This document shows positions 18,481 through 29,136 of a stretch of DNA of 64,000 nt, piece by piece. The notes under the pieces are model-generated. The model had not been told where the DNA came from. It searched no databases and worked only from the letters and a program-made list of their open reading frames with translations. Origin of the DNA: Erwinia amylovora. Its GTDB lineage: Bacteria > Pseudomonadota > Gammaproteobacteria > Enterobacterales > Enterobacteriaceae. The stretch lies in assembly GCF_017161565.1 (NCBI RefSeq), contig NZ_CP066796.1, forward strand, positions 1,922,001 through 1,986,000. The letters are read 5' to 3'. The translations under genes were made by a program, and so were the position numbers. Numbering within the stretch: position 1 is the first letter of the stretch; each line of letters opens with the position of its first letter.

Positions 18481-20046
18481 TTACTCCATATCGATTTTTT
18501 TCTGGCTGATGCCATACTCACGCAGCTTGTTAGCGATAGCGGTGTGGGAAACACCCAGGCGTTTTGCCAGCTTGCGCGTACTGGGATAAGAAAGGTAAAG
18601 TCGGGTCAATACCGAGCACTCAAAACGGCTGGTTATTTCGTCCAGCGTGCCTTCAATCACCTCATCTCCCAATGGTAACGCCATTGCCTGCTCCGGCAGC
18701 ACAATATCATGTGGACGCAACGCATCACCTTCCAGCTGGGTTAACGCCCGATACAGCGAGTTCTTTAACTGGCGTACATTACCAGGCCAGGTATAGCGGG
18801 TAAGAAACGCATTCATCTGCGAAGAGATCTTAGGCCGTGCCACGCCGAGTTCGTCGGCAAAACGGGCAACAAGCATTTCGGTCAGCGGCACAATATCCTG
18901 CGGACGGTCGCGCAGCGGCGGCAAATTAAGCGTCAGCACGTTGAGCCGATAGAACAGATCTTCGCGAAATTCGCCGCGTTGCACCAGCTCCATCAGGTTC
19001 TTCTGAGTAGCGCAGATGACCCGCACATCGACATGCACTTCATGCTCTTCACCCACACGCCTGAAGGTTCCATCATTAAGAAAGCGTAACAGCTTAGTCT
19101 GCATGCGCGGCGACATTTCACCGATCTCGTCCAGCAGTACCGAGCCTCCGTTCGCCTGCTCGAAAAAGCCTTTTTTCCCTTGCAGCGCGTTGGGATAGGC
19201 CCCCGCCGCGTGACCAAACAGCTCACTCTCCGCAACATCATCCGGCAGTGAGGCGCAGTTAAGGGCAAGAAACGGCTTTTTACCTCGCGCGCTGCGCATA
19301 TGACAGGCGGCGGCCAGCATATCTTTACCGGTACCGGTTTCACCGACAATCAGCAGAGGCGCATCCAGCATCGCCAGCTTACGTGCCTGCTCCAGCACCT
19401 GGCGCATCTTCGGGCTAACCGCAACAATATGTTGAAAATCGCTATCGTCGTTAACCGCCAGGTTTTGCAGCTGCTGGCCCATACGCGCCGTCGATTTAAG
19501 CAGGATCACGCCCCCGACAGGGTCAGGAGTAACCTGCTCTTCGCTCCGGGCATAAACAGGCGTGACTTCCATCAGAAAATCACGCCCCTGTAACACCACA
19601 TGATGTGCCTCCGGACGTATGCCATCGTCGTCAAGCCAACGCTGAAAATTGAAGCCGGGAATAAGCGCTCCCGCGTTATAGTTGCGCATTTTTTCTTCGT
19701 TCAGTGCAAACAGCGTCTGCGCGGCGGGGTTGGCAAGTTCGACTTTGCTTTTTAGATCAATGGAGAAGACCGGCTCCGGCAGGGCAACCAGTAGCGCGCT
19801 GAGCGCACGATGCTCACGTTCTGAAGGAAGATAGGCGATGGTACGAACATCGGTAACGCTGGCAATACGGCGGATATCGGCCATGAGCTGGCTGAACTGT
19901 TCAAAGCCGACATGAGAAAAATTGAGGTAGATGCGGCCAATGGCGGCAATTTCGATGCCGCGCAGATCGATACCGCGTTCGACCAGCAGGTCCAGCAGTT
20001 CGCGAGTCAGACCGATCCGATCCTGGCAGAAAACTTCGAGACGCAT
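18481..20046 (-). CDS. tyrR: Transcriptional regulator TyrR
   Basis: TyrR controls aromatic amino-acid biosynthesis and transport genes. At 521 residues it carries an N-terminal ACT domain (MRLEVFCQDRIGLTRELLDL) and a PAS domain. Its AAA+ domain has Walker A GETGTGKD and is followed by a C-terminal helix-turn-helix (TRKLAKRLGVSHTAIANKL). The GAFTGA loop of sigma-54 activators is replaced by GAYPNA, as expected because TyrR works with sigma-70. Confidence 0.97.
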   Translation of the reverse strand: MRLEVFCQDRIGLTRELLDLLVERGIDLRGIEIAAIGRIYLNFSHVGFEQFSQLMADIRRIASVTDVRTIAYLPSEREHRALSALLVALPEPVFSIDLKSKVELANPAAQTLFALNEEKMRNYNAGALIPGFNFQRWLDDDGIRPEAHHVVLQGRDFLMEVTPVYARSEEQVTPDPVGGVILLKSTARMGQQLQNLAVNDDSDFQHIVAVSPKMRQVLEQARKLAMLDAPLLIVGETGTGKDMLAAACHMRSARGKKPFLALNCASLPDDVAESELFGHAAGAYPNALQGKKGFFEQANGGSVLLDEIGEMSPRMQTKLLRFLNDGTFRRVGEEHEVHVDVRVICATQKNLMELVQRGEFREDLFYRLNVLTLNLPPLRDRPQDIVPLTEMLVARFADELGVARPKISSQMNAFLTRYTWPGNVRQLKNSLYRALTQLEGDALRPHDIVLPEQAMALPLGDEVIEGTLDEITSRFECSVLTRLYLSYPSTRKLAKRLGVSHTAIANKLREYGISQKKIDME

Positions 20047-20150
20047 GGGTGTTGACCTTTGTGTTCACAGTGCAGAGTCTATCCGCAGATAATACTCTAT
20101 CCCTCGTCGGGTCAGAAGCAATCTGTCATGAAAAGTTGACAGCGACAGGA

Positions 20151-21203
20151 CTAGGGGTGTTTAACACCGCGTTGCAGGCTGTCTTTCAGCTGGCCCATCA
20201 GCTCACGGCGGAAGTCGCCGAGGCGCGGTTTGTCGCCTTCCAGCCACGGTAGCGGGCGGCAAAGCTCCATCGCCTTGATGCCCAACCGGGCGGTTAACAG
20301 CCCGGCGCCGATCCCCTGTGCTGCCCGGGCGGAAAGACGGGCGGCAACATCTTGAGACATCCAGTCCATACCGACCTCGCGCACCAGTTCAGATGCCCCG
20401 GCAAAAGCCATATTGAGCATGACCAGGCGGAACAGCCTGATACGGCTGAAATAGCCAAGCTCAATGCCATACAGTGCGGCGATGCGATTGACCAGCCGCA
20501 GATTTCGCCAGGCAATAAACGCCATATCAATCAGCGCCAGCGGACTGACGGCAATCAGCAGCGTTGACTCCGCGGCGCAACGGCTAATTTCACGCCGCGC
20601 CTGGCGGTCCAGCACCGGCTGCACCAGTTGGGCATAAAGCACCACCACCTCGCGGTCGTTATGGGTTTCATGCAGAGAGGCGTGCCAGCGTTGCAGCGCC
20701 GGGTGTCCGGCTTCCAGCTCTGCCTGCTGCGCCAACTTTTCGCAAAAGGGACGACCTTTGCCCATACCGTGGCTGGCCAGCAGCCCGCGCGCCACATCAC
20801 GTTCCTCTGCCCGTTCACGCAGACGATACAGGCGACGCCATTCGCTCAGTAGCGATCCGGCCCCGGCCGCCACGATCAGCATGCCAGCCGCTCCACCGCC
20901 AACAGCTATCCAGTCCTGTGTGATCCAGGCCTGGTGCAACCCCTGCACGCCCTGAGCGATAACGCTTACGGCAAACAGACCCAGTCCGGTCCTGACCATT
21001 TTACGCCACAGGCTGCGTTTTGGCTGCAGCGCGGCTTCCACCGCCCGCTCGCCCGCGTTTTCAGGCTCTGCATCCTGCTCAGGTTCTGCGGCAACAAAGC
21101 GATCCTGCTGCGCAACAAAGGCCTGCTGCTGGCGCATCGACGGCACCCGCTCTTCACTGAGTGGCTGGGCAAAATCGATGCGTGGCTTAATCGGTGCGTT
21201 CAT
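20151..21203 (-). CDS. ycjF: UPF0283 inner-membrane protein YcjF
   Basis: A 350-residue membrane protein with two adjacent hydrophobic spans ([16 protein letters not shown] and [17 protein letters not shown]). A third lies near [19 protein letters not shown]. An Ala/Gly-rich C-terminal helix ends [17 protein letters not shown]. It belongs to the phage-shock regulon. The start overlaps the ycjX stop by 4 bases (ATGA), showing translational coupling. The molecular role is unclear. Confidence 0.93.
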   Translation of the reverse strand: MNAPIKPRIDFAQPLSEERVPSMRQQQAFVAQQDRFVAAEPEQDAEPENAGERAVEAALQPKRSLWRKMVRTGLGLFAVSVIAQGVQGLHQAWITQDWIAVGGGAAGMLIVAAGAGSLLSEWRRLYRLRERAEERDVARGLLASHGMGKGRPFCEKLAQQAELEAGHPALQRWHASLHETHNDREVVVLYAQLVQPVLDRQARREISRCAAESTLLIAVSPLALIDMAFIAWRNLRLVNRIAALYGIELGYFSRIRLFRLVMLNMAFAGASELVREVGMDWMSQDVAARLSARAAQGIGAGLLTARLGIKAMELCRPLPWLEGDKPRLGDFRRELMGQLKDSLQRGVKHP

Positions 21204-22597
21204 CGCAGCTTATCTCCCAATAAAAATTCCAGCGCTGCATCCATACGAATATGCGGCAGCGGGCGATCGACATCCACTTCCTGCGGGCGAAACTGCTCAA
21301 AATGAAATCCCTGCTCCTGCCAGAACGCACTGCCGGGCATTCGTGCAGGAACCTCGCCGGGGTAGACCGTCAGCGCATGATTGTCCGCCAGGCGGTGACC
21401 CCGCAGTGCCGGGATGCTTTCTCCCTGATGATCGACCCGTCCACTCTGGGTGGCTTGCACCGAGGCAAGGCCCACGCAGTCCATTGTTATTCCCTCAAAG
21501 GCGGCGTTCTGCCAGGCGTCCTGCACCAGTTGCTGCAGTAAAGAGACCAGGTTGGCATGCTGATCGGCCGTGACGTGGTCACTTTTGGTGGCGGCAAACA
21601 GCAGCTTGTCGATCACCGGCGAGAACAGACGACGAAACAGCGTGCGCTGGCCGTAAGAGAAGCTTTGCATCAGCTGCGTCAACGCCAGACGCATATCGTT
21701 AAACGCCTGTGGCCCGCTATTAAGCGGTTGCAGGCAATCGACCAGCACAATTTGTCGGTCAAAACGCAAGAAATGGTTCTTATAGAAACCCTTCACGACA
21801 TGTTGGCAATAATATTGATAGCGGGCGCGCAGCGTACCGATATTACTGGCCGTATCAGCCTGCATCAGCCGCGTTTCTGCGCCCTCTTCCACCGTTGGCC
21901 ACGGGAAGAACTGTAGGGCCGGTGCGCCCGCCATCTCACCCGGCAGCACAAAACGCCCTGGCTGGATGAAATGTAAACCTTCCTGCTTACAGCGCTGTAA
22001 ATATTCGGTCCAGGCGGCGGCGATGTCGGCCAGACGGTTCTCGTCTGCGGGAGCGAACGGATCAAGCCCGGCAAACAGCTGCTGCCAGCGTTGCGCCCAG
22101 ACGGCGCGGTCGCCATGCAGTAAGCCGGTCATCTGCCGCGACCAGCCGAGGTAATTCTGCGCCAGCATTGGCAGGTCCAGCAGCCATTCTCCGGGATAGT
22201 CGACGATTTCGAGGTAGAGCGTTGAGGTGTCTTTGAAGTGGCGCAGCAGCGAGTCACGCGATCGGTAGCGAAGTGCAAGGCGCATTTCGCTGACGCCGCG
22301 CGTTGGCGTTGGCCAGTTTGGCGGCGTACCGTACAGCTGTGCCAGTCCTTCGTCGTAGGTAAAACGGGTAAGCCCGAGATCGCGCTGTGCAACGCGCTTA
22401 ACGCCAAGCAAACGCTGCTCACGTGCTGCTGAAAGCATCGGCAGACGCGCGCCAGCATTCACATTGAGCAGTTGATTAACCAGTGAAGTGATAAATGCGG
22501 TTTTGCCGCTGCGGCTTAATCCGGTAACAGCCAAACGCAGATGGCGATCCACGCCGCGATTGACCAGAGACAGCAATTCATTTTGTAGTCTTTTCAT
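21200..22597 (-). CDS. ycjX: YcjX P-loop GTPase-like protein (DUF463)
   Basis: A 465-residue cytoplasmic P-loop protein with Walker [11 protein letters not shown] near residue 26 and a [11 protein letters not shown] switch-like motif. The conserved stretch [20 protein letters not shown] is characteristic of the family. It belongs to the phage-shock regulon and probably acts with YcjF at the membrane. It lies 40 bases downstream of pspD on the same strand, so it is likely transcribed from the pspA promoter. Confidence 0.95.
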   Translation of the reverse strand: MKRLQNELLSLVNRGVDRHLRLAVTGLSRSGKTAFITSLVNQLLNVNAGARLPMLSAAREQRLLGVKRVAQRDLGLTRFTYDEGLAQLYGTPPNWPTPTRGVSEMRLALRYRSRDSLLRHFKDTSTLYLEIVDYPGEWLLDLPMLAQNYLGWSRQMTGLLHGDRAVWAQRWQQLFAGLDPFAPADENRLADIAAAWTEYLQRCKQEGLHFIQPGRFVLPGEMAGAPALQFFPWPTVEEGAETRLMQADTASNIGTLRARYQYYCQHVVKGFYKNHFLRFDRQIVLVDCLQPLNSGPQAFNDMRLALTQLMQSFSYGQRTLFRRLFSPVIDKLLFAATKSDHVTADQHANLVSLLQQLVQDAWQNAAFEGITMDCVGLASVQATQSGRVDHQGESIPALRGHRLADNHALTVYPGEVPARMPGSAFWQEQGFHFEQFRPQEVDVDRPLPHIRMDAALEFLLGDKLR

Positions 22598-22637
22598 CAG
22601 TGGCGAAGCAGCCTTATCGGGTTGTATCGTCAGTCAA

Positions 22638-22847
22638 TCAGGGCTTTACCCAACGTGAGCTGGCCCCTTTTAATGCGCGGCGGATCAGCGGTTCCAGTGC
22701 CCAGGCCAGGAAAATTTTCAACGGCTTGCGTGCCACCGATTTGACCGCCCAGCCGCTTAAACCCGCCGGGCCGTAGGTGAGAGCATTAATAAGAATAAAT
22801 TTCCCGGCTTTTTGCAGAACCGGAGCATGTCGTTTTAAATGACGCAT
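22638..22847 (-). CDS. pspD: Phage shock protein D
   Basis: A small 69-residue peripheral membrane protein, basic at both ends, with a hydrophobic centre (FILINALTYGPAGLSGWAV) and a C-terminal amphipathic stretch. The position directly after pspC is conserved. It contributes modestly to the membrane-stress response. Confidence 0.88.
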   Translation of the reverse strand: MRHLKRHAPVLQKAGKFILINALTYGPAGLSGWAVKSVARKPLKIFLAWALEPLIRRALKGASSRWVKP

Positions 22848-22864
22848 GATAATACCTCATTAGG

Positions 22865-23212
22865 TTAAAGCTGGCTGAAGCGGCTACGCACGCTGAACGT
22901 TTCCGAGGTGACATAACGCTCCACCTGTTGCAGCTGCTGCTCGCCGCCGTTAAGTTCACGACTTAACTGGTCAAGTAACTGGTGAGCACTGAGTGGTTTG
23001 CCCTGCTCCTGCTCGCCGGGCGGCATGTCGTCCAGCGCCAGCGCCAGAGCGCAATAGGCAATCAGGGTAAAAACAAACAGGCCGAAAAACATCGACAGCA
23101 CCACAATAATCCGCACCAGCCGCACCGGAATGTCCAGGTAGTGGGCAATCCCGGCACAAACGCCTTTCAGCTTACCCTGTTGCGGCATACGATACAGCTT
23201 CTGCCGACTCAT
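22865..23212 (-). CDS. pspC: Phage shock protein C
   Basis: A 115-residue inner-membrane sensor. Its PspC domain starts LYRMPQQGKLKGVCAGIAHY and contains a strong membrane span (IIVVLSMFFGLFVFTLIAYC), then a hydrophilic C-terminal arm. With PspB it recruits PspA away from PspF upon membrane damage. It overlaps pspB by 4 bases. Confidence 0.95.
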   Translation of the reverse strand: MSRQKLYRMPQQGKLKGVCAGIAHYLDIPVRLVRIIVVLSMFFGLFVFTLIAYCALALALDDMPPGEQEQGKPLSAHQLLDQLSRELNGGEQQLQQVERYVTSETFSVRSRFSQL

Positions 23213-23436
23213 GGTTGCCTCCAGCCGGGATGTTCGGCGTCAAGTATAGCTTCCAGCGCCTGAACGCGTTCACGCATTTTTCGTGCATCGAGCGTCAGCT
23301 GTTGCAAGCGTTGCAGTTCATTTTGTGACAGTTCAGCATCGCCATGATGTCGGTTGCTGTAGTGTAACCATAACCAGATCGGTGCAACAAACAGCACGAA
23401 AATGGTTAAGGGTATGGCAAGAAATAACGCGCTCAT
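23209..23436 (-). CDS. pspB: Phage shock protein B
   Basis: A 75-residue single-span inner-membrane protein (FLAIPLTIFVLFVAPIWLWL) followed by a Leu-heptad coiled coil (LSQNELQRLQQLTLDARKMR). It pairs with PspC to relay membrane stress. It is tightly packed between pspA and pspC. Confidence 0.95.
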   Translation of the reverse strand: MSALFLAIPLTIFVLFVAPIWLWLHYSNRHHGDAELSQNELQRLQQLTLDARKMRERVQALEAILDAEHPGWRQP

Positions 23437-23498
23437 TCATTCTCCTTAAGATAATCGGGCCTGGCAGAGGGCATCTGAACGGATGCCCTGCCCGGTGA

Positions 23499-24170
23499 TT
23501 ATTCACCGATACGCCGGTTCATTTTCTCTTTCAATGCCGCCAGCTGTTGGCTGATTTCATCATCAGCCTGCAGTTCTGCAAACTGCCGATCGAGATTTTT
23601 CTGTTTGCCAAAGCTGTGGCTTTCAGCCTCCGCTTCCATATGGTCAATGCGGCGTTCAAAGGATTCGAAACGCGCCATGGCATCATCCAGTTTGCCACTG
23701 TCCAGCTGGCGACGCACATCGCGCGATGAGGCGGCAGCCTGGTGACGCAGCGTCAGCGCCTGCTGGCGCGCGCGGGTTTCAGCCAGTTTACTTTCCAGCT
23801 CGCTGATTTCACCTTTAAGGCGAGCCAGGCTCTCTTCAACCTGGCTGGCTTCCAGCTGCAAAGCAGCAATCAGGTCGGTCAGCTTTTGTTTTTCAATCAG
23901 GGCCGCACGGGCCAGATCTTCTTTTTCCTTGTACAGTGCCAGTTCGGCTTTTTGCTGCCATTCTGCCTGCTGACCTTCAGCCTGCCCGATGCGGCGCAGC
24001 AGCTGCTTTTTCTCCGCCAACGCGCGTGCAGAGGTGGAGCGCAGTTCTACCAGCGTATCTTCCATCTCCTGAATCATCAGCCGTACCAGCTTCTGCGGGT
24101 CTTCTGCTTTTTCCAGCAGAGAATTGATGTTGGCGTTAACGATGTCGGCAAAACGTGAAAAAATACCCAT
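23499..24170 (-). CDS. pspA: Phage shock protein A
   Basis: PspA is the effector and repressor of the Psp response. It binds PspF to inhibit it and forms ESCRT-III-like scaffolds on damaged inner membrane. Starting at ATG 24170 it is 223 residues, beginning [20 protein letters not shown]. It is almost entirely alpha-helical coiled coil ([20 protein letters not shown], then EKKQLLRRI). The open frame upstream to 24428 covers the promoter region and is not translated. Confidence 0.97.
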   Translation of the reverse strand: MGIFSRFADIVNANINSLLEKAEDPQKLVRLMIQEMEDTLVELRSTSARALAEKKQLLRRIGQAEGQQAEWQQKAELALYKEKEDLARAALIEKQKLTDLIAALQLEASQVEESLARLKGEISELESKLAETRARQQALTLRHQAAASSRDVRRQLDSGKLDDAMARFESFERRIDHMEAEAESHSFGKQKNLDRQFAELQADDEISQQLAALKEKMNRRIGE

Positions 24171-24229
24171 AATCAAATTCCTCATCAGTCTGGTTTCTGG
24201 CCATATGCCCTTGATCTGCATCTGATAAT

Positions 24230-24245
24230 ACAAATAGCGTGCCAA
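24230..24245 (-). promoter_or_regulatory. Sigma-54 promoter of the psp operon
   Basis: The minus strand reads TTGGCACGCTATTTGT, matching the TGGCAC-N5-TTGC consensus except for the last base and closely like the E. coli pspA promoter. It lies 60 bases upstream of pspA. PspF, divergently encoded, would activate it from sites in 24250-24330. Confidence 0.88.
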
Positions 24246-24338
24246 TTTATATCTTATTGATTTTAAATTAGAAAACGGCTTTACAGCCTGTCCACCAGGG
24301 AATATCATGGTGATTATCACTAATAATTGGTGAAATTG

Positions 24339-25331
24339 ATGATAAGTGAAAATCCTGAAAACCTGATCGGCGAAGCAAACAATTTTATTGAAGTACTGGA
24401 GCAGGTATCGAGGCTGGCCCCGTTGCATAAGCCGGTACTGGTGATCGGCGAGCGCGGTACCGGTAAAGAATTAATCGCCAGCCGATTGCATTATCTGTCT
24501 GAACGCTGGCAGGGTCCGTTCATCTCTTTAAACTGCGCAGCGCTGAACGAAAATTTGCTGGACTCTGAACTGTTTGGCCACGAAGCCGGCGCATTTACCG
24601 GCGCACAAAAACGTCATCTGGGCCGTTTTGAACGCGCCGATGGCGGCACGTTGTTTCTCGACGAACTGGCTAACGCCCCGATGCTGGTTCAGGAAAAGCT
24701 GTTGCGAGTGATTGAATATGGTCAGCTGGAGCGGGTTGGCGGCAGTCAGCCTTTGCAGGTGAGCGTGAGGCTGGTATGCGCCACCAATGCCGATTTGCCA
24801 CAGTTAGCAAGCGAGGGTAAATTTCGCGCCGACTTGTTGGACAGGCTGGCCTTTGATGTTGTCCAGCTCCCCCCGCTACGCGAACGCCGCAGCGATATTT
24901 TGGTGATGGCGCAACATTTTGCCATTCAGATGTGTCGGGAACTGGGACTGGAGCTGTTCCCCGGTTTTTCTCCGGCGGCAGAGCAGCAGCTGCTGGCCTA
25001 TAGCTGGCCAGGCAACGTGCGCGAGCTGAAAAATGTGGTGGAACGCTCGGTATATCGCCATGCTGGCAGCGATGAGACGCTTGATACCATTATTATTGAT
25101 CCTTTCGTTCGCAGCGCGGTCACGGCGGCGTCGCCGTCCAGGTGCGCTAATTTGCCCGCTTTGCCGCTCGATCTGCGCCACTGGCAGTATCAGCAGGAAA
25201 AAATGCTGGTTGAGAAAGCGCTGGCTCAGGCACGTTTCAACCAACGCCGCGCCGCTGACCTGCTGGTCGTCACCTATCATCAGCTCAGGGCAATGCTGAA
25301 AAAGCATCAAATTCAGTTTGATGAGAATTAG
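24339..25331 (+). CDS. pspF: Psp operon transcriptional activator PspF
   Basis: A sigma-54 enhancer-binding protein that lacks a receiver domain and is controlled by PspA binding. From ATG 24339 it starts [20 protein letters not shown]; an in-frame TTG/GTG at 24327-24330 is less likely. Its AAA+ domain has Walker A GERGTGKE, the sigma-54 contact loop GAFTGA and Walker [10 protein letters not shown]. The C-terminal Fis-type helix-turn-helix is [20 protein letters not shown]. Full length at 330 residues. Confidence 0.96.
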   Translation: MISENPENLIGEANNFIEVLEQVSRLAPLHKPVLVIGERGTGKELIASRLHYLSERWQGPFISLNCAALNENLLDSELFGHEAGAFTGAQKRHLGRFERADGGTLFLDELANAPMLVQEKLLRVIEYGQLERVGGSQPLQVSVRLVCATNADLPQLASEGKFRADLLDRLAFDVVQLPPLRERRSDILVMAQHFAIQMCRELGLELFPGFSPAAEQQLLAYSWPGNVRELKNVVERSVYRHAGSDETLDTIIIDPFVRSAVTAASPSRCANLPALPLDLRHWQYQQEKMLVEKALAQARFNQRRAADLLVVTYHQLRAMLKKHQIQFDEN

Positions 25332-25380
25332 GCTGGAGCTGGGGGCGCTGTTAGCCAGGTTTAAGTGGACTGTAAGGGAT

Positions 25381-25470
25381 AAAAAAAGCCCGCACCAGGC
25401 GGGCTAAAATACTGGAAGCGATGTGAGCAATGTCGTGCTCTTCAGCGGTAGAGCCACCGCCGAAGTACCC
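25381..25470 (-). ncRNA. ryhB: RyhB-family iron-responsive small RNA
   Basis: The minus strand carries the RyhB core: CACGACATTGCTCACATCGC (from 25437), followed by TTCCAGTATT. This differs from E. coli RyhB by one base in this 30-base block. An Hfq-type U/A stretch leads into the terminator hairpin GCCCGCCTGGTGCGGGC (25388-25404) and seven T. The inferred start near 25470 gives ~90 nt, as in E. coli. RyhB pairs with mRNAs of iron-containing enzymes and causes their decay when iron is scarce. Its location between pspF and sapA differs from E. coli (yhhX-yhhY), so it may be a second copy. Confidence 0.9.
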
Positions 25471-25476
25471 GTTAAT

Positions 25477-25495
25477 AATAATCATTCTCATTATC
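25477..25495 (-). promoter_or_regulatory. Fur box of the RyhB-like RNA
   Basis: The minus strand reads GATAATGAGAATGATTATT, 16 of 19 bases of the Fur consensus. It sits between a TTTACA -35-like element and a TATTAT -10-like element, just upstream of the inferred RNA start. Fe-Fur would therefore block transcription. Confidence 0.85.
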
Positions 25496-25668
25496 GTTTG
25501 TAAAGCTCTTTATTGTGAATTCATCTCATTCAGGTAGCGGCGGTGAGCCTGTCTCACCTTATTGCGGCAGTGTTACGCCTGAATCGTCCCCCCTTCATCG
25601 CAGCAAATTTTGGGTGCGGGCAGAGAGTGAGTTACACTAAGTTTACTGCCTGAAATATCAGAAGAGTT
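25496..25668 (+). other. sap operon upstream region
   Basis: This gene-free stretch separates the RyhB-like promoter from sapA. It contains TTACACT about 35 bases before sapA as a possible -10 region and AGAAGAG as the sapA ribosome site. I see no clear operator. Confidence 0.35.
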
Positions 25669-27297
25669 ATGCGCAAATTATTCCCTCTATTGCTTCTCGC
25701 TATGAGTGTGCTGAGCACTCCGGTTTGGCCCTCCTCGCCCGGTGACATTCGCCAGAGCGGTTTTGTGTACTGCGTAAACGGCGTCATCAATACGTTTAAC
25801 CCACAATTGGCCAGCGGCGGATTGGTTGTAGATACGCTGGCCGCGCAGATCTATGACCGCCTGCTTGACGTTGATCCCTATACCTACCGTCTGATGCCTG
25901 AACTGGCAAAGAGCTGGGAAGTGCTGGACAACGGTGCGACCTACCGTTTCCATTTGCGTCATGATGTCTCTTTCCAGCATACCCCGTGGTTCACCCCAAC
26001 GCGGGCGATGAATGCTGACGACGTGGTGTTCAGCTTCGAACGGGTTTTTAACCGTCACCATTCGTGGCACAACGTTAACGGCGGCAATTATCCCTACTTT
26101 GACAGTTTACAATTTGTCGATGCGGTGCAAAGCGTGAAAAAGCTTAACAACGATACGGTAGAGATCCGCCTGAATAGCCCGGATGCCTCCTTTCTCTGGC
26201 ATCTCGCCACGCACTACGCTCCGGTACTGTCAAACGAATACGCCGAACGGTTAACCCGGGCCGACCACCAGGAGCTGATGGACCGCCAGCCGGTGGGTAC
26301 CGGCCCGTTTATGCTGAATGATTTCCGTGGCGGGCAATATATTCGCTTGCAGCGTCATGATGACTACTGGAAAGGACAGCCGCGTATGTCACAGGTGGTG
26401 GTTGATATCAGCGCGGGCGGTACCGGGCGCTTATCGAAACTGTTAACCGGGGAGTGTGATGTGCTGGCATACCCGGCGGCAAGCCAGCTTTCGATTCTGC
26501 GTGATGACCCGCGTCTGCGCCTGACGCTGCGCCCGGGAATGAATATTGCTTATCTGGCATTTAATACCCGCAAGGCACCCCTCGATCGGCCCGAGGTTCG
26601 TCAGGCGCTGGCGCTGGCCATCAACAACGAACGCTTGATGGCTTCAATCTATTACGGCACCGCCGAAACAGCGGCTTCGATATTACCGCGCGCCTCATGG
26701 GCTTATGATACCGGGGCGCATATCACGCCCTATAATCCGGCCAGGGCGCGAGAAGAACTGCAGGCGTTGGGGATCAATGATCTTCATCTGACGCTGTGGG
26801 TTCCCTCCGCGTCGCAAGCCTGGAACCCCAGCCCACTGAAAACGGCAGAACTTATCCAGGCAGATCTGGCACAGATCGGGGTTACGGTGACTATCGTGCC
26901 GGTCGAAGGCCGTTTTCAGGAAGCAAGACTGATGACAATGAACCACGATCTTACGCTGACCGGTTGGGCCACCGACAGCAATGACCCGGATAGCTTTTTC
27001 CGCCCGCTGCTCAGTTGCGCGGCGATAGCCTCACAGACTAACTATGCGCACTGGTGCAATTCGGGCTTTGACGTACTGCTGCATAAAGCGTTGCTGTCTC
27101 AGGAGCTGGCAAAACGAATTGACTATTATGACCGCGCACAGATGCTGCTGGCGCAGCAGCTACCGGTGCTGCCACTTGCCTACTCCTTACGTTTGCAGGC
27201 TTACCGTTATGATATAAAAGGGCTGGTGCTCAGTCCGTTTGGCAATGCTTCGTTTGCCGGTGTCTACCGCGATGACGGCAAGGAGAAATCACCGTGA
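25669..27297 (+). CDS. sapA: SapA periplasmic peptide-binding protein
   Basis: A 542-residue solute-binding protein with a cleavable signal peptide ([20 protein letters not shown]). The family features [20 protein letters not shown], then [20 protein letters not shown], are visible. In pathogens SapA binds antimicrobial peptides and the Sap ABC system moves them inward, lowering sensitivity; in E. coli SapBCDF is linked to putrescine export. It is the first gene of a tight five-gene operon. Confidence 0.95.
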   Translation: MRKLFPLLLLAMSVLSTPVWPSSPGDIRQSGFVYCVNGVINTFNPQLASGGLVVDTLAAQIYDRLLDVDPYTYRLMPELAKSWEVLDNGATYRFHLRHDVSFQHTPWFTPTRAMNADDVVFSFERVFNRHHSWHNVNGGNYPYFDSLQFVDAVQSVKKLNNDTVEIRLNSPDASFLWHLATHYAPVLSNEYAERLTRADHQELMDRQPVGTGPFMLNDFRGGQYIRLQRHDDYWKGQPRMSQVVVDISAGGTGRLSKLLTGECDVLAYPAASQLSILRDDPRLRLTLRPGMNIAYLAFNTRKAPLDRPEVRQALALAINNERLMASIYYGTAETAASILPRASWAYDTGAHITPYNPARAREELQALGINDLHLTLWVPSASQAWNPSPLKTAELIQADLAQIGVTVTIVPVEGRFQEARLMTMNHDLTLTGWATDSNDPDSFFRPLLSCAAIASQTNYAHWCNSGFDVLLHKALLSQELAKRIDYYDRAQMLLAQQLPVLPLAYSLRLQAYRYDIKGLVLSPFGNASFAGVYRDDGKEKSP

Positions 27298-28259
27298 TTA
27301 TCTATACGCTGCGCCGCCTGGTGCTGTTTATCATCACGCTATTTATGTTAACGCTCCTCGGCTTTAGCCTGAGTTATTTTACTCCGCATGCGCCGCTACA
27401 GGGCGCTTCGTTGCCGGATGCCTGGCTGTTCTGGTTTAGCGGGATATTGCATCTCGATTTCGGCGTCTCCAGTATTAACGGCCAGCCGATCGCCCAACAA
27501 TTAGGTGAAGTGTTTCCGGCCACGCTGGAGCTGTGCCTGATGGCCTTTACGCTGGCCATGCTTATTGGCATTCCGCTGGGGATCGCCGCAGGCGTGATGC
27601 ATGATAAGTGGCAGGACAAGGCTATCAGTGCACTGGCATTGGTAGGCTTTTCACTGCCGGTCTTTTGGCTGGCACTCCTGTTGACGCTGTTTTTTTCACT
27701 CAATCTTGGCTGGCTGCCGGTTTCCGGGCGTTTCGACCTGCTATATCCGGTTAATCATGTTAGCGGATTTGCGCTGATCGACGCGTGGCTATCCGACTCG
27801 CCGTGGCGGCGTGAAATGGTTATCAGCGCGCTACAACACATGGTGCTGCCGGTGATCGTGCTGTCGGTTGCCCCAACCACGGAGATGATCCGCCTGCTGC
27901 GCCTGAGTACGCGTGATGTCATGCAACAAAACTACGTCAAAGCGGCAGAAACGCGCGGACTGTCGTTAATCACCATCCTTTACCGTCACGTATTGCATAA
28001 TGCACTGCCCCCGGTAATACCGCGTTTGGGCTTACAGTTTTCGACAATGCTGACGCTGGCGATGATTACCGAAATGGTGTTTAGCTGGCCCGGGCTGGGG
28101 CGCTGGCTGATTAATGCTGTCCGGCAACAGGATTATGCCGCCATTTCTGCCGGAGTGATGGTGGTTGGTGCGCTGGTGATTGCCGTAAACGTGCTATCCG
28201 ATATTCTGGGAGCCGTGACTAATCCGCTGAAACACAAGGAATGGTATGCCGTCCGATAA
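27294..28259 (+). CDS. sapB: Sap ABC transporter permease SapB
   Basis: A 321-residue inner-membrane permease with six hydrophobic spans and the EAA-loop signature around [20 protein letters not shown]. It starts at GTG 27294, overlapping the sapA stop (GTGA), which indicates coupling. The sequence [17 protein letters not shown] corresponds to the normal family N-terminus. Confidence 0.95.
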   Translation: MIIYTLRRLVLFIITLFMLTLLGFSLSYFTPHAPLQGASLPDAWLFWFSGILHLDFGVSSINGQPIAQQLGEVFPATLELCLMAFTLAMLIGIPLGIAAGVMHDKWQDKAISALALVGFSLPVFWLALLLTLFFSLNLGWLPVSGRFDLLYPVNHVSGFALIDAWLSDSPWRREMVISALQHMVLPVIVLSVAPTTEMIRLLRLSTRDVMQQNYVKAAETRGLSLITILYRHVLHNALPPVIPRLGLQFSTMLTLAMITEMVFSWPGLGRWLINAVRQQDYAAISAGVMVVGALVIAVNVLSDILGAVTNPLKHKEWYAVR

Positions 28260-29136
28260 TATCTACGCAGAAAGAAAGCCGCCCAGTCCCTTGCGTCATA
28301 CCTGGCGGCTTTTCTACCGTGATACCACGGCGATGATTGGCTTTTATGCCTTTTTGGCTCTGCTGCTGCTGACCCTGTTTGGCGCCGTGCTGGCACCCTA
28401 TGGGATCGACCAGCAGTTTCTGGGTTACCAGCTGTTGCCGCCATCCTGGTCGCGTTACGGCGATGTCTCTTTTTTCCTTGGCACTGACGATCTGGGGCGC
28501 GACCTGCTCAGTCGCCTGTTGAGTGGCGCTGCGCCGACCGTGGGGGCGGCCATGGTGGTGACTCTGGGTTCGGCCTGCTGCGCCCTGGTGCCGGGAGTGA
28601 TGGCCGGGCTGACGCATGGGCTGCGCTCGGCGGTGCTCAACCATGTTCTCGATACGCTGTTATCGATACCGTCGCTGCTGCTGGCCATCATTGTTGTGGC
28701 ATTTACAGGGCCTAAGCTGGAGCATGCCATGCTGGCGGTGTTTCTTGCGCTGTTACCTCGTCTGGTTCGCGCTATTTATAGCGCAGTACACGACGAGCTG
28801 GAGAAAGAGTATGTGGTGGCGGCTCGTCTTGACGGTGCCAGCAGCTTTGACATTCTGCGTTACGCCATTTTTCCCAACATTGTTGCCCTGTTAGTGACCG
28901 AATTTACCCGCGCCCTGTCGCTGGCCATTCTTGACATTGCCGCACTCGGTTTCCTCGATCTCGGCGCACAGCTGCCTTCCCCGGAATGGGGAGCAATGCT
29001 CGGAGACTCACTTGAACTGGTTTATGTCGCTCCGTGGACCGTGATGTTACCCGGTGCAGCCATTATGCTGAGCGTACTGATTGTAAACCTGTTGGGTGAC
29101 GGGATCCGCCGGGCCATCGATGCAGGAGTGAAATAA
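28246..29136 (+). CDS. sapC: Sap ABC transporter permease SapC
   Basis: The second permease, 296 residues. An N-terminal cytoplasmic segment leads to membrane spans and a DppC-like loop ([19 protein letters not shown]). The EAA motif is near [20 protein letters not shown]. It overlaps sapB by 14 bases, and its TAA overlaps the sapD ATG by one base. Confidence 0.95.
   Translation: MPSDNIYAERKPPSPLRHTWRLFYRDTTAMIGFYAFLALLLLTLFGAVLAPYGIDQQFLGYQLLPPSWSRYGDVSFFLGTDDLGRDLLSRLLSGAAPTVGAAMVVTLGSACCALVPGVMAGLTHGLRSAVLNHVLDTLLSIPSLLLAIIVVAFTGPKLEHAMLAVFLALLPRLVRAIYSAVHDELEKEYVVAARLDGASSFDILRYAIFPNIVALLVTEFTRALSLAILDIAALGFLDLGAQLPSPEWGAMLGDSLELVYVAPWTVMLPGAAIMLSVLIVNLLGDGIRRAIDAGVK

Noticed and set aside
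18481..20046. TyrR as a sigma-54 activator
   Set aside because: The sigma-54 contact loop GAFTGA is replaced by GAYPNA, which is normal for TyrR and not a defect.
24171..24428. An N-terminal extension of PspA
   Set aside because: The frame is open but covers the sigma-54 promoter and the divergent pspF start; the family starts at MGIFSRF.
25388..25495. A 46-codon peptide on the minus strand over the RyhB-like region (starting ATGAGAATG)
   Set aside because: Its start lies within the Fur box and promoter, and its frame runs through the terminator. The RNA homology explains the conservation better.
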